A stretch of DNA of 64,000 bases from Allobosea sp. GTDB taxonomy: Bacteria; Pseudomonadota; Alphaproteobacteria; Rhizobiales; Beijerinckiaceae. Positions 1 to 8,950 of the stretch are shown in pieces. The notes under the pieces are model-generated. The model made no database searches. It saw only the letters and a program-made list of their open reading frames with translations, and was not told the origin of the DNA. The position numbers and the translations under genes were made by a program. Within the stretch, counting starts at the first letter, position 1; each line of letters opens with the position of its first letter. Location: contig NZ_JAFKFX010000024.1 in assembly GCF_017308075.1 (NCBI RefSeq), positions 186,001 through 250,000 on the forward strand, read 5' to 3'.

Positions 1-398
1 ACGGTCTCCAGTGCGGCGAGCTTCTCGGGGCCGATCGCGCCCAATGCACCCTGATAGACCCGCGTCGAGTCGATGAAGCGGTCGCATATCACCCAGGCTC
101 CGCGCGCCAGCGCCGGCTTGATGCGCCGGTCGACATGGTCGATGCGGGCGGCGGAGAACATCAGCGCCTCGGCGAAGGCGCCATAGGGCTTGATCTGGCC
201 GGCGAGCAGCGCGTTCCGGATCCGCTCGGCTTTCGGCGAGCCGCCGGGCTCGCGCGTCAGCTCGACGGTGAGGCCGAGCGCGCCGAGCCGGGCGGCCAGC
301 GCCTTCGCCAGCGTCGACTTTCCGGCACCCTCCCCGCCCTCCAGCGTGATGAAGTGGCCGGCTTCCGGCGCCGACGCGCTGGTGTTCTGCTTGGTCAT
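1..398 (-). CDS. tmk: Thymidylate kinase (C-terminal part cut by window edge)
   Basis: Phosphorylates dTMP to dTDP in the cytoplasm, a step of dTTP synthesis. The visible N-terminal 132 residues carry the P-loop GGEGAGKST near residues 20-28, the TREPGGSP motif and the DRFIDST motif that bind ATP and dTMP; these three together are diagnostic for the family. The start is the ATG read from 398 downwards. The gene lies 8 bases downstream of the carboxypeptidase gene on the same strand, so the two are probably cotranscribed. The C-terminal part lies outside the window. Confidence 0.93.
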   Translation of the reverse strand, partial: MTKQNTSASAPEAGHFITLEGGEGAGKSTLAKALAARLGALGLTVELTREPGGSPKAERIRNALLAGQIKPYGAFAEALMFSAARIDHVDRRIKPALARGAWVICDRFIDSTRVYQGALGAIGPEKLAALET

Positions 399-406
399 CG
401 CCGCGC

Positions 407-1600
407 TCAGCTCCGCCCGAGCGCCTTGCGGATCCAGCCGGTCGAGACCTCGAACAGGGCATCGAGCGCGCGCTGCTGCAGGCTGCCGACCTTCACCGCC
501 TCGGCCGTGTAGAGCGGGATGTCGAGCGTCTTGACCTCGCCGCGCGTCACCAGGAGCCGCGCCACCTGGGCACCCTCCTCCACCGGTGCCTGCAAGGGGC
601 CGCGATAGACGATACGGGCGTTGAGGCGTTCATTGCTGCCCCGCGGCACCAAAAGGTTGATCGGCCCTCTGGCCTTGAGGGCGACGCGTCCCTTGTCGCC
701 ACCATAGACGCTGGCTTCGCCGACTGTTTCGTCCGCAGCGAAGACCTGGCGCTGCTCGAAGGAGCGGAAGCCCCATTCGAGCAGCTTGCGCCCCTCGCTC
801 GCCCGGTCACGGGCGTTCTTCAGCCCGGCGACCACGACGATCAGGCGCTGGTCCTTCTGAACCGCCGAGCCGACCAGCCCATAGCCGGAATCGTCGACAT
901 TGCCGGTCTTGAGGCCATCCGCGCCGATATCCATCGCAAGCAAGGGATTGCGGTTCTGCTGCTTGATCTTGTTCCAGGTGAACTCGCGCTGGCCGAAGAT
1001 CTTGTAGAGATCGGGATAGGTCTTGATCAGATGGTCGGAGAGGCGCGCCAGCTCGCGGGCCGTGACCTTCTGCTCGGGGTCGGCCATGCCGGTGGCATTG
1101 CGGAACACGGACTTGCTCAGGCCGAGCGCCCGGACCCGCTCCGTCATCAACCGCGCGAAGTTCGCCTCGGTGCCGGCGACCGCTTCGGCCAGGGCGATGG
1201 CGGCATCGTTGCCGGATTGCACGATCAGGCCTTGCAGAATGTCGCCAAGCTTCACCCGGCTGTTGACCAGCGCGAACATGGTCGAGCCGCCCGAGACGCC
1301 TCCGCCCTTGCGCCAGGCGTTCTCCGAGATCGATATCTCGGTATCGAGGGTCATCCTGCCCTGCTCGATCTCCTGGAAGGCGACCAGCGCCGTGGCGATC
1401 TTCGCGAGGCTCGCCGGCACCATGAGTTCGTCGGCGGCTTTTTCGTAGAGAATGGCGCCGCTGCCGGAATCGAGCAGCACGGCATGGGGCGCGGCAGATT
1501 GGAAACTCTGGGCGCCCGCGCCGGGAATGGCCGCGAGCAGAAACGCCAAAGCGCCGAGCGAGCGCCCGCCACGCGCCAGAAAACGGCCGAACATGAGCAT
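407..1600 (-). CDS. D-alanyl-D-alanine carboxypeptidase (PBP5/6-like, S11 family)
   Basis: Removes the terminal D-alanine from peptidoglycan stem peptides in the periplasm. The chosen 397-residue product has an N-terminal signal peptide (positively charged n-region, hydrophobic core, likely cleavage after GAGA near residue 30). All three active-site motifs are present: SLAK (Ser64, Lys67), SGN (129-131) and KTG (231-233). The C-terminal region fits the PBP5 beta domain, and the last 20 or so residues look amphipathic, fitting membrane anchoring. An ATG at 1600 was chosen because GAGG lies 7 bases upstream; an in-frame ATG exists at 1618 and an even earlier one at 1654. It is followed on the same strand by tmk. 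Confidence 0.93.
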   Translation of the reverse strand: MLMFGRFLARGGRSLGALAFLLAAIPGAGAQSFQSAAPHAVLLDSGSGAILYEKAADELMVPASLAKIATALVAFQEIEQGRMTLDTEISISENAWRKGGGVSGGSTMFALVNSRVKLGDILQGLIVQSGNDAAIALAEAVAGTEANFARLMTERVRALGLSKSVFRNATGMADPEQKVTARELARLSDHLIKTYPDLYKIFGQREFTWNKIKQQNRNPLLAMDIGADGLKTGNVDDSGYGLVGSAVQKDQRLIVVVAGLKNARDRASEGRKLLEWGFRSFEQRQVFAADETVGEASVYGGDKGRVALKARGPINLLVPRGSNERLNARIVYRGPLQAPVEEGAQVARLLVTRGEVKTLDIPLYTAEAVKVGSLQQRALDALFEVSTGWIRKALGRS

Positions 1601-1666
1601 CGAACGACCTCGCGCCATCTCTCGATCAGATGATGGCGCCGTGCGGGCGGTCAAGCCCGGCGCGGA

Positions 1667-2821
1667 TCAATTCCGCGCAAGCGGCTGGAGAATCTGCGGC
1701 TTGACGCCGGAAGCCAGCGGGTGGCCGGCGGCGAAGCGCGCCGACGGCGCCTTTTCCGGGGCGGCGAAGAGGCTGGCGACGCTGGTCCGCGGTGTAGCCG
1801 ACGCGGAGGTCATGACGGCCGGCCGCAGAACCGGGACAGGCTTGCTGGCGTTGGCGATGGTGTCGAGATCGAACGGGCGCTCGGGCGGCAGCCTGACACC
1901 ACGCATCGGAACGCCGTCGCCCGCGGTGCTGACGGTCGAGACCTGGATCGGGCTCTGGAGCGGCGCGCGCTGCGGTTGCTCGGCGTAGGCCTGAACCACG
2001 GGCTGCGAGGCCGGCGCCGCCCGGACGGGAACCGGAGCCGGCTGCGGGCGTTGTTCTTCTGAATCGGAGCTGGAATCGACCTGCGTATTGCCGGCGACGA
2101 GGCTGCGCGAGCTCTGACCGGGGATCGAGGCCGGCTGGCCGTCGGTACGAAGCGATGCGAGCAGCAGCTTGTCGTCGGAGCCGCCGAGCGAGGCCTGGCC
2201 GAGATACTCGACCTTGACGCGCGCCGTGCCGAGATGGCGGAAGGCGAGCGCGTCGGCCGTGCGTTGCGACACGTCCATGAGGCGGCCGCCATGGAACGGG
2301 CCGCGGTCGTTGACGCGCACGATGATGGAGCGATTATTGGCCACGTTGGTCACGCGGGCATAGGCCGGCAGCGGCATGGTCGGATGCGCGGCGCTGATGG
2401 CGTAGCGGTCATAGATTTCGCCATTGGCGGTGCGGCGGCCGTGGAAGGCCTCGCCATACCAGGAGGCGGTGCCGACCAGCGTATGGCCGACCGGCTTGTC
2501 GTAAGGCGTGTAGCGCTTGCCGGCGACGGTATAGCTGCGGCCGATCAGCTGGCGCCCACCACCCTTCGGGACCGGTTGGCCTTCCTGGACGACGCGGGCG
2601 CTGGCGGGGCCGTATTTCGAGGACGGGAAGGCGCCGATCTCCTTCGACTTGCCGCGGCGGGCGACGCCGTCATTGGCGCAATTGGCAAGGAAGACGCCGG
2701 CCACCATGACGCAACCGAGGCGGGCAGCCGTCTTGATCAACGGGGTGCGGGAACGGGAGTTGTCGCGGGCTTCATTGGCGCTGGCTGCCACCGGTGCCGA
2801 AGAGCTCGCGCGTCCCATCAT
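1667..2821 (-). CDS. rlpA: RlpA-family septal ring lytic transglycosylase, probable lipoprotein
   Basis: RlpA proteins are outer-membrane lipoproteins with a double-psi beta-barrel domain that cleave denuded glycan strands at the septum. The 384-residue product has GTASWYG at about 117-123 and the RVNDRGPF segment near 168-175, both signatures of the barrel. A hydrophobic N-terminal segment ends in LANC with Cys48 as the probable lipid site; Asn just before Cys is unusual for a lipobox. The C-terminal 170 residues are a low-complexity Pro/Ser/Ala-rich tail and no SPOR domain is evident. The ATG at 2821 has AGGA 8 bases upstream; the ATG at 2854 does not look preferred. It lies 66 bases upstream of the carboxypeptidase gene, same strand. 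Confidence 0.88.
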   Translation of the reverse strand: MMGRASSSAPVAASANEARDNSRSRTPLIKTAARLGCVMVAGVFLANCANDGVARRGKSKEIGAFPSSKYGPASARVVQEGQPVPKGGGRQLIGRSYTVAGKRYTPYDKPVGHTLVGTASWYGEAFHGRRTANGEIYDRYAISAAHPTMPLPAYARVTNVANNRSIIVRVNDRGPFHGGRLMDVSQRTADALAFRHLGTARVKVEYLGQASLGGSDDKLLLASLRTDGQPASIPGQSSRSLVAGNTQVDSSSDSEEQRPQPAPVPVRAAPASQPVVQAYAEQPQRAPLQSPIQVSTVSTAGDGVPMRGVRLPPERPFDLDTIANASKPVPVLRPAVMTSASATPRTSVASLFAAPEKAPSARFAAGHPLASGVKPQILQPLARN

Positions 2822-3230
2822 GCCCAAATTCCTGCGGTTCGCCAAAAACAGCACTACGCTCGCCGCGAGATCGCAGCGATACGCCAGCTTTCGGCCGATT
2901 CAATTAAGGGATCGTTAAGGCGGCGAAGCGCGCAGGCGACACCGTTAACAAAAGCCCAGCTGCCCCCTTTGGGCGGGCACAAAGGTGTCGGAAATGCGGC
3001 AGCTGTCAACCCGCCTCCATCTCTCCGCCATTTTTCGGGCCGGCGTGGCCTCGATGCAACGACGCTCTCGACGCGACCTCCAAACGAGCGCGCGGCGTCG
3101 TGAGATTGCGTAAGCTACTGACAGGCATGGTTTTTCGAGCCGACTGCCGTTCCGGAGCGCGCCCTTTCGGCGGCGCAGGGCCGCAGGGCGCTTGCAAAAC
3201 GTCGCAACCGGCGGCAATGACGGTCACACC
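2822..3230. other. Gene-poor stretch between rlpA and tRNA-Ser
   Basis: About 400 bases without a convincing gene. The end next to rlpA is relatively AT-rich (TTAAGGGATCGTTAAGG around 2900) and probably holds the rlpA promoter on the minus strand. The rest should hold the tRNA-Ser promoter. Open frames here on both strands lack family features and ribosome binding sites. No clear repeat seen. Confidence 0.5.
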
Positions 3231-3320
3231 GGAAGGGTGGCCGAGTGGTTTAAGGCAGCGGTCTTGAAAACCGCCGTGGGTGGAAGCCCACCGTGGGTTC
3301 GAATCCCACCCCTTCCGCCA
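3231..3320 (+). tRNA. tRNA-Ser (anticodon TGA)
   Basis: A 90-base gene with a seven-pair acceptor stem (GGAAGGG at 3231-3237 with CCCTTCC at 3310-3316), discriminator G and an encoded CCA at 3318-3320. The anticodon loop CTTGAAA places TGA as anticodon, reading UCN serine codons. The long variable arm (GTGGGTGGAAGCCCAC) is the class II feature expected for tRNA-Ser. The T-loop GGTTCGAATCC is canonical. The thioesterase gene starts 39 bases downstream. Confidence 0.97.
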
Positions 3321-3359
3321 GCGCCGGCGGCAAGCTTCCGGCCGCGACCGGAGGCCGCC

Positions 3360-3794
3360 TTGTCTGTCGAAATCCCCCTCGCCGAGTATCCGCTCCGAAC
3401 CCGTGACAAGCTTCGCTACGGCGATACGGACCGGCAGGGGCACGTCAACAACGCGGTATTCTCGACCCTGTTCGAAACAGGCCGCGTCGAGCTGATCTAC
3501 GATCCGGAACATCCTTTGGCCGAGCCCGGAACGGCCTTCGTCATCGCCCGGCTGGAAGTCGATTTCCGGGCGGAACTGCTCTGGCCCGGCGAGGTCGAGA
3601 GTGGGCTGCGTGTCGCTTCGGTCGGCCGCAGCTCGGTTCGGCTCGAGCAGGCGATCTTTCAGGCCGGGCGCTGCGCGGCCAGCGCAGTCACGGTGATCGT
3701 CCTGGTGGACGAAACGACACGAAAGTCGCGGCCCTTCTCCGACGCTGTGCGCGAGCGGCTGCTCACGCTGATGCCAAATTCCCCAGCGCCCTGA
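3360..3794 (+). CDS. Acyl-CoA thioesterase, 4HBT (hotdog) family
   Basis: Predicted cytoplasmic thioesterase of 144 residues, a normal length for the YbgC/4-hydroxybenzoyl-CoA thioesterase group. The segment GDTDRQGHVNNAVF near residues 20-33 contains the catalytic Asp and the HVNN motif of the hotdog active site. The start is a TTG at 3360: GGAGG at 3350-3354 sits 5 bases before it. The frame stays open further upstream only by running through the tRNA, which cannot be coding here. The acyl-CoA substrate cannot be told from sequence. The gene stands alone between tRNA-Ser and a small membrane protein. Confidence 0.85.
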   Translation: MSVEIPLAEYPLRTRDKLRYGDTDRQGHVNNAVFSTLFETGRVELIYDPEHPLAEPGTAFVIARLEVDFRAELLWPGEVESGLRVASVGRSSVRLEQAIFQAGRCAASAVTVIVLVDETTRKSRPFSDAVRERLLTLMPNSPAP

Positions 3795-3935
3795 CATCAG
3801 TCACGCGCAGCCCGAGACATCACAGATCCTGCTGTCAGGCCGGAGCTCGATCAATACAAATTGCTCGACACCGTATCGAATGGAAGGAACCGAATCGCCC
3901 TCGCCGCGTTCGAAGCCAAAATGCGGGAGGACATC

Positions 3936-4097
3936 ATGAGCAGCCTTGTTGCGGTCTCGGCGCTGTTCCTGGCCGGCGGCCTTTCAACCGTGACCATGGG
4001 GGCCGTGCCGCTGCAGGGCATTCTCAACGAACTCTTCTGGGCCGGCCTCGCCATTTCGGCCTTCATCACCACGGCCGGTCTCGAAGCGTCGAGCTGA
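3936..4097 (+). CDS. Small two-segment membrane protein, unknown function
   Basis: A 53-residue product with two hydrophobic stretches (about residues 3-22 and 27-45) and almost no charge, so an inner-membrane microprotein is likely. The ATG at 3936 was chosen because GGGAGG at 3925-3930 lies 5 bases upstream; an in-frame ATG at 3861 has no such site. I do not recognise the family. It precedes the kdp operon by about 220 bases on the same strand, but nothing shows that it is part of it. Confidence 0.6.
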   Translation: MSSLVAVSALFLAGGLSTVTMGAVPLQGILNELFWAGLAISAFITTAGLEASS

Positions 4098-4217
4098 GCA
4101 ACCTCCACAAGCGCTCCTCTGACCGGATCTGACCGCCTGCCTGTTCGGCGTGACTCCTGCGCGCCGCGCAGCCGGGCTCCTTTGGCTCTTGGCAGGCCCC
4201 TCTACGCGCGGCAGGTC

Positions 4218-4235
4218 TTTACGCGGCCCTTATGC
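4218..4235 (+). promoter_or_regulatory. Candidate KdpE direct-repeat site upstream of the kdp operon
   Basis: TTTACGC at 4218-4224 and CTTATGC at 4229-4235 match at 5 of 7 positions and are offset by 11 bases, one helical turn. OmpR-class regulators such as KdpE usually bind such direct repeats. The pair lies about 80 bases before the first ATG of the operon, in the only AT-rich patch of this intergenic region. This is an inference from pattern and place, not a match to a known alphaproteobacterial KdpE box. Confidence 0.35.
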
Positions 4236-4314
4236 CCCTCCCTGCCCTTCCCGCTCGAACGCTTACCCTGCCCGCCCCCACATCTCCGGTCTGAAACACA
4301 GGCTGGAGACAGAT

Positions 4315-4398
4315 ATGGCCGACATCTTTTTCTTCGCGCTTGGGACCGGAGCCTTCGCGCTTTTCGGCCTCTATGCGGCGCTGCTGCGCAAGGTCTGA
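4315..4398 (+). CDS. Kdp-leader membrane microprotein (27 aa)
   Basis: Encodes a 27-residue peptide that begins MADIFFFALG and ends in LLRKV: one hydrophobic helix followed by a short basic tail, the same build as KdpF. GGAG at 4305-4308 is 6 bases before the ATG, an ideal ribosome binding site, and the stop is only 5 bases before the kdpF start. The gene is therefore very likely translated as the first cistron of the kdp operon. It may be a second KdpF-like stabilising peptide of the KdpABC complex; its function is unproven. It is too short for most automatic gene callers. Confidence 0.7.
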   Translation: MADIFFFALGTGAFALFGLYAALLRKV

Positions 4399-4403
4399 CG
4401 ACC

Positions 4404-4490
4404 ATGGCGCTCACCCTTCTCTACGCCGCCGCGGCCATCGGGCTCGCGGTCTACATGGTCGCCGCGCTGCTGCGCCCCGACCGCTTCTGA
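4404..4490 (+). CDS. kdpF: K+-transporting ATPase subunit KdpF
   Basis: A 28-residue single-helix peptide ending in LLRPDRF, which matches the conserved C-terminus of KdpF (LLRP-(E/D)-RF). KdpF stabilises the KdpABC complex in the inner membrane. It sits 5 bases after the leader microprotein and 25 bases before kdpA, the expected place. AAGG at 4390-4393 is a modest ribosome binding site, so translation may be coupled to the preceding cistron. Confidence 0.88.
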   Translation: MALTLLYAAAAIGLAVYMVAALLRPDRF

Positions 4491-4515
4491 ACTCGAATAA
4501 TAAAGGAGACCTCGC

Positions 4516-6225
<1,710 letters not shown>

Positions 6226-6245
6226 GCCAACGAAAGAACGCACTC

Positions 6246-8282
6246 ATGTCTTTCTCTCTCGCCAGATCCGGCGCCTTCGACCAGGCCGTGATCCTCGCTG
6301 CCCTGAAGAGCGCCTTCACCAAGCTCGACCCGCGCGCGCTTGCCGGCAATCCGGTGATCCTCGCCACCGAAGTCGTGGCCGTGCTGGCCACGGTCTCGGC
6401 CGTGGTCGCCATCGCCGGTGGCCAGCCCGCCGGCTTCGCCGTCCAGATCGCCGCCTGGCTCTGGCTGACCGTGATCTTCGCCAATTTCGCCGAAGCGATC
6501 GCCGAGGGGCGCGGCAAGGCGGCGGCGGATGCGCTGCGCGCCACCCGCGTCACCACCAAGGCCAAGCTGATCATCGACGCCTCGCGCAACGCGATCATCC
6601 CGACGCCGGCGCATGAGCTCGCGCCGGACGACATCGTCCTGGTCGAGGCCGGCGACGTCATCCCGGCCGATGGCGAGATCGTCGAGGGCGTCGCCTCGGT
6701 CAACGAGGCCGCCATCACCGGCGAATCCGCCCCGGTGATCCGCGAGAGCGGCGGCGACCGCTCGGCCGTCACCGGCGGCACCACCGTGGTTTCGGACTGG
6801 ATCAAGGTCCGGGTCACCTCGCGGCCGGGCTCGTCCTTCCTCGACCGGATGATCGCGATGGTCGAGGGCGCCGACCGGCGCAAGACCCCGAACGAGCTGG
6901 CGCTCGCCGTGCTGCTCGCCGGCCTGACCCTGGTCTTCCTGATCGCAGTGGTGACGCTGACCGGGCTCGGCGCCTTCTCCGGCGTCTCGCTCGACCCGAT
7001 GGTGCTCGGTGCCCTCTTCGTCACCCTGATCCCGACCACCATAGGCGGCTTGCTGAGCGCCGTCGGCATCGCCGGCATGGACCGGCTGCTCAAGGTCAAC
7101 GTGCTCGCCACCTCCGGCCGCGCCGTCGAGGCCGCCGGCGATGTCGACACGCTGCTGCTCGACAAGACCGGCACCATCACCTTCGGCAATCGCATGGCGG
7201 TCGAGGTTGTTCCCGCTCCCGGCATGCGTCCGGAAGCGGCCCTGCGCGCCGCCCTGATGGCCTCGCTCGCCGACGAGACGCCGGAAGGCCGCTCGATCGT
7301 CGACCTCGCCCGCAGTCTCGGCGTCACCGCCGAGATTCCGCACGGTGCCAACGCCATCCCGTTCAGCGCGACGACGCGTCAGTCCGGCCTCGATTCCGAT
7401 GGCAAATCCTGGCGCAAGGGCGCGGTGGACGCGGTGATCCGGACGCTCGACCTCAGCGAGGCGCAGGTGCCGGCCGAGCTGCGCCAGGCGGTCGACGCCA
7501 TCGCCCGCTCGGGCGGCACGCCGCTCGCGGTCAGCGAGAACGGCGCGCTCGCCGGCGTCATCCACCTCAAGGACGTGGTGAAGCCGGGCGTCAAGGACCG
7601 CTTCGCCGATCTGCGCCGCATGGGCGTGCGCACCGTGATGATCACCGGCGACAACCCGGTCACCGCCGCGGCGATCGCGTCCGAGGCCGGCGTCGACGAT
7701 TTCCTCGCCGAGGCCACACCCGAGGACAAGCTGCGCATTATCCGGGCCGAGCAGGCCAAGGGCCGCCTCGTCGCCATGTGCGGCGACGGCGCCAACGACG
7801 CCCCGGCTCTCGCCCAGGCCGATGTCGGCGTCGCCATGCAGACCGGCGCCCAGGCCGCGCGCGAGGCCGGCAACATGGTTGACCTCGACAGCGACCCGAC
7901 CAAGGTCCTGGAGATCGTCGAGGTCGGCAAGCAATTGCTGATCACCCGCGGCGCGCTCACCACCTTCTCGATCGCCAATGACGTCGCGAAGTATTTCGCC
8001 ATCATCCCGGCGCTGTTCGTGGTCTCGCTGCCGGCTCTGGGGGCGCTCAATGTCATGGGCCTGTCGAGTCCGCAGAGCGCCATCCTCTCGGCGGTGATCT
8101 TCAACGCGCTCGTCATCGTCGCGCTGATCCCGCTGGCCCTGCGCGGCGTGCGCTACCGCGCGATCGGTGCGGCCAAGCTGCTCTCGCGCAACCTCACCCT
8201 CTACGGCATCGGCGGTCTGATCGCGCCCTTCGTCGGCATCAAGCTGATCGACATGCTCGTTTCAGCCCTCGGTCTGGCCTGA
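6246..8282 (+). CDS. kdpB: Potassium-transporting P-type ATPase subunit B
   Basis: The ATP-hydrolysing subunit of the Kdp pump, 678 residues. DKTGT at 306-310 holds the phosphorylated Asp306; TGES at 158-161 belongs to the actuator domain, and Ser161 matches the serine that in E. coli KdpB is phosphorylated to switch the pump off at high K+. The [10 protein letters not shown] hinge motif lies in the P domain, and membrane segments flank it on both sides. The ATG at 6246 starts right after the short gap from kdpA; the frame is open upstream inside kdpA, but that part is not KdpB-like. Confidence 0.98.
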   Translation: MSFSLARSGAFDQAVILAALKSAFTKLDPRALAGNPVILATEVVAVLATVSAVVAIAGGQPAGFAVQIAAWLWLTVIFANFAEAIAEGRGKAAADALRATRVTTKAKLIIDASRNAIIPTPAHELAPDDIVLVEAGDVIPADGEIVEGVASVNEAAITGESAPVIRESGGDRSAVTGGTTVVSDWIKVRVTSRPGSSFLDRMIAMVEGADRRKTPNELALAVLLAGLTLVFLIAVVTLTGLGAFSGVSLDPMVLGALFVTLIPTTIGGLLSAVGIAGMDRLLKVNVLATSGRAVEAAGDVDTLLLDKTGTITFGNRMAVEVVPAPGMRPEAALRAALMASLADETPEGRSIVDLARSLGVTAEIPHGANAIPFSATTRQSGLDSDGKSWRKGAVDAVIRTLDLSEAQVPAELRQAVDAIARSGGTPLAVSENGALAGVIHLKDVVKPGVKDRFADLRRMGVRTVMITGDNPVTAAAIASEAGVDDFLAEATPEDKLRIIRAEQAKGRLVAMCGDGANDAPALAQADVGVAMQTGAQAAREAGNMVDLDSDPTKVLEIVEVGKQLLITRGALTTFSIANDVAKYFAIIPALFVVSLPALGALNVMGLSSPQSAILSAVIFNALVIVALIPLALRGVRYRAIGAAKLLSRNLTLYGIGGLIAPFVGIKLIDMLVSALGLA

Positions 8283-8303
8283 GCCGCGGAAAGGACAAGA
8301 GTC

Positions 8304-8885
8304 ATGATCTCGCATCTGCGCCCCGCCATCGTCGCGATGGTGTTCTTCACCCTCCTGCTCGGCCTCGCCTATCCGCTTGGCGTGACCGGCCTCGCCCAGA
8401 CGCTGTTTCCGGCCCAGGCCGGCGGCTCGCTGATCCGCAACGCCAACGGCGTGGTCATCGGCTCGCAATGGATCGGCCAGAACTTCAAGGGCGAGGCCTA
8501 CTTACGTCCCCGCCCCTCCGCCGCCGGCAAGGAGGGCTACGACGCCTCCTCTTCCTCGGGCTCGAATCTCGGCCCGCTGAACGAGGATCTCGCGGCGCGC
8601 ATCAAGGCCGAGGCCGAGGCGCTGCGGGCCGAGGCGGCGGGGCCGATCCCGGTCGACGCGGTCACCACCTCCGCCTCGGGGCTCGATCCGCATATCTCGC
8701 CGGCCTATGCGGCCCGGCAGGTGGCGCGCATCGCCGCGGCCCGCAAGGCCCAGCCGGCCGAGGTTCTGGCGGTGATCGCGGCCAACACCGAGGGCTCGAC
8801 CTTCGGGGTGCTCGGCGAGCCGCGCGTCAACGTGCTCGCCGTCAATCTGGCGCTCGATGCGCGCTGGCCTCAGCCGCAGCGTTAG
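8304..8885 (+). CDS. kdpC: Potassium-transporting ATPase subunit C
   Basis: KdpC has one N-terminal membrane segment and a periplasmic domain, and assists coupling in the KdpFABC complex. The 193-residue product starts with a hydrophobic segment (about residues 8-30), then has the conserved GSQWIGQNF and YLRPRPSAA motifs, GSNLGP, SASGLDPHISP and the ARKA-(x)n-NVLAVNLAL end. AAAGGA precedes the ATG. It lies 21 bases after kdpB. A GC-rich hairpin separates it from kdpD. Confidence 0.97.
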   Translation: MISHLRPAIVAMVFFTLLLGLAYPLGVTGLAQTLFPAQAGGSLIRNANGVVIGSQWIGQNFKGEAYLRPRPSAAGKEGYDASSSSGSNLGPLNEDLAARIKAEAEALRAEAAGPIPVDAVTTSASGLDPHISPAYAARQVARIAAARKAQPAEVLAVIAANTEGSTFGVLGEPRVNVLAVNLALDARWPQPQR

Positions 8886-8914
8886 CAGCAGAAACAGACT
8901 ATAGGTTGGGCCGT

Positions 8915-8937
8915 CCCGGGCGGAGCGCCGGCCCGGG
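8915..8937 (+). other. GC-rich hairpin between kdpC and kdpD
   Basis: CCCGGGC (8915-8921) and GCCCGGG (8931-8937) form a perfect 7-pair stem with a 9-base loop in the 65-base gap. No T-run follows, so it is not a classical terminator. It could protect the pump mRNA from decay or reduce read-through into kdpDE, setting a lower level for the regulators. Confidence 0.45.
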
Positions 8938-8950
8938 GCGACCCTGAAAG

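Noticed and set aside
3192-3359. Open frame extending the thioesterase gene upstream
   Set aside because: It reads straight through tRNA-Ser (3231-3320); a TTG with GGAGG at 3360 explains the start.
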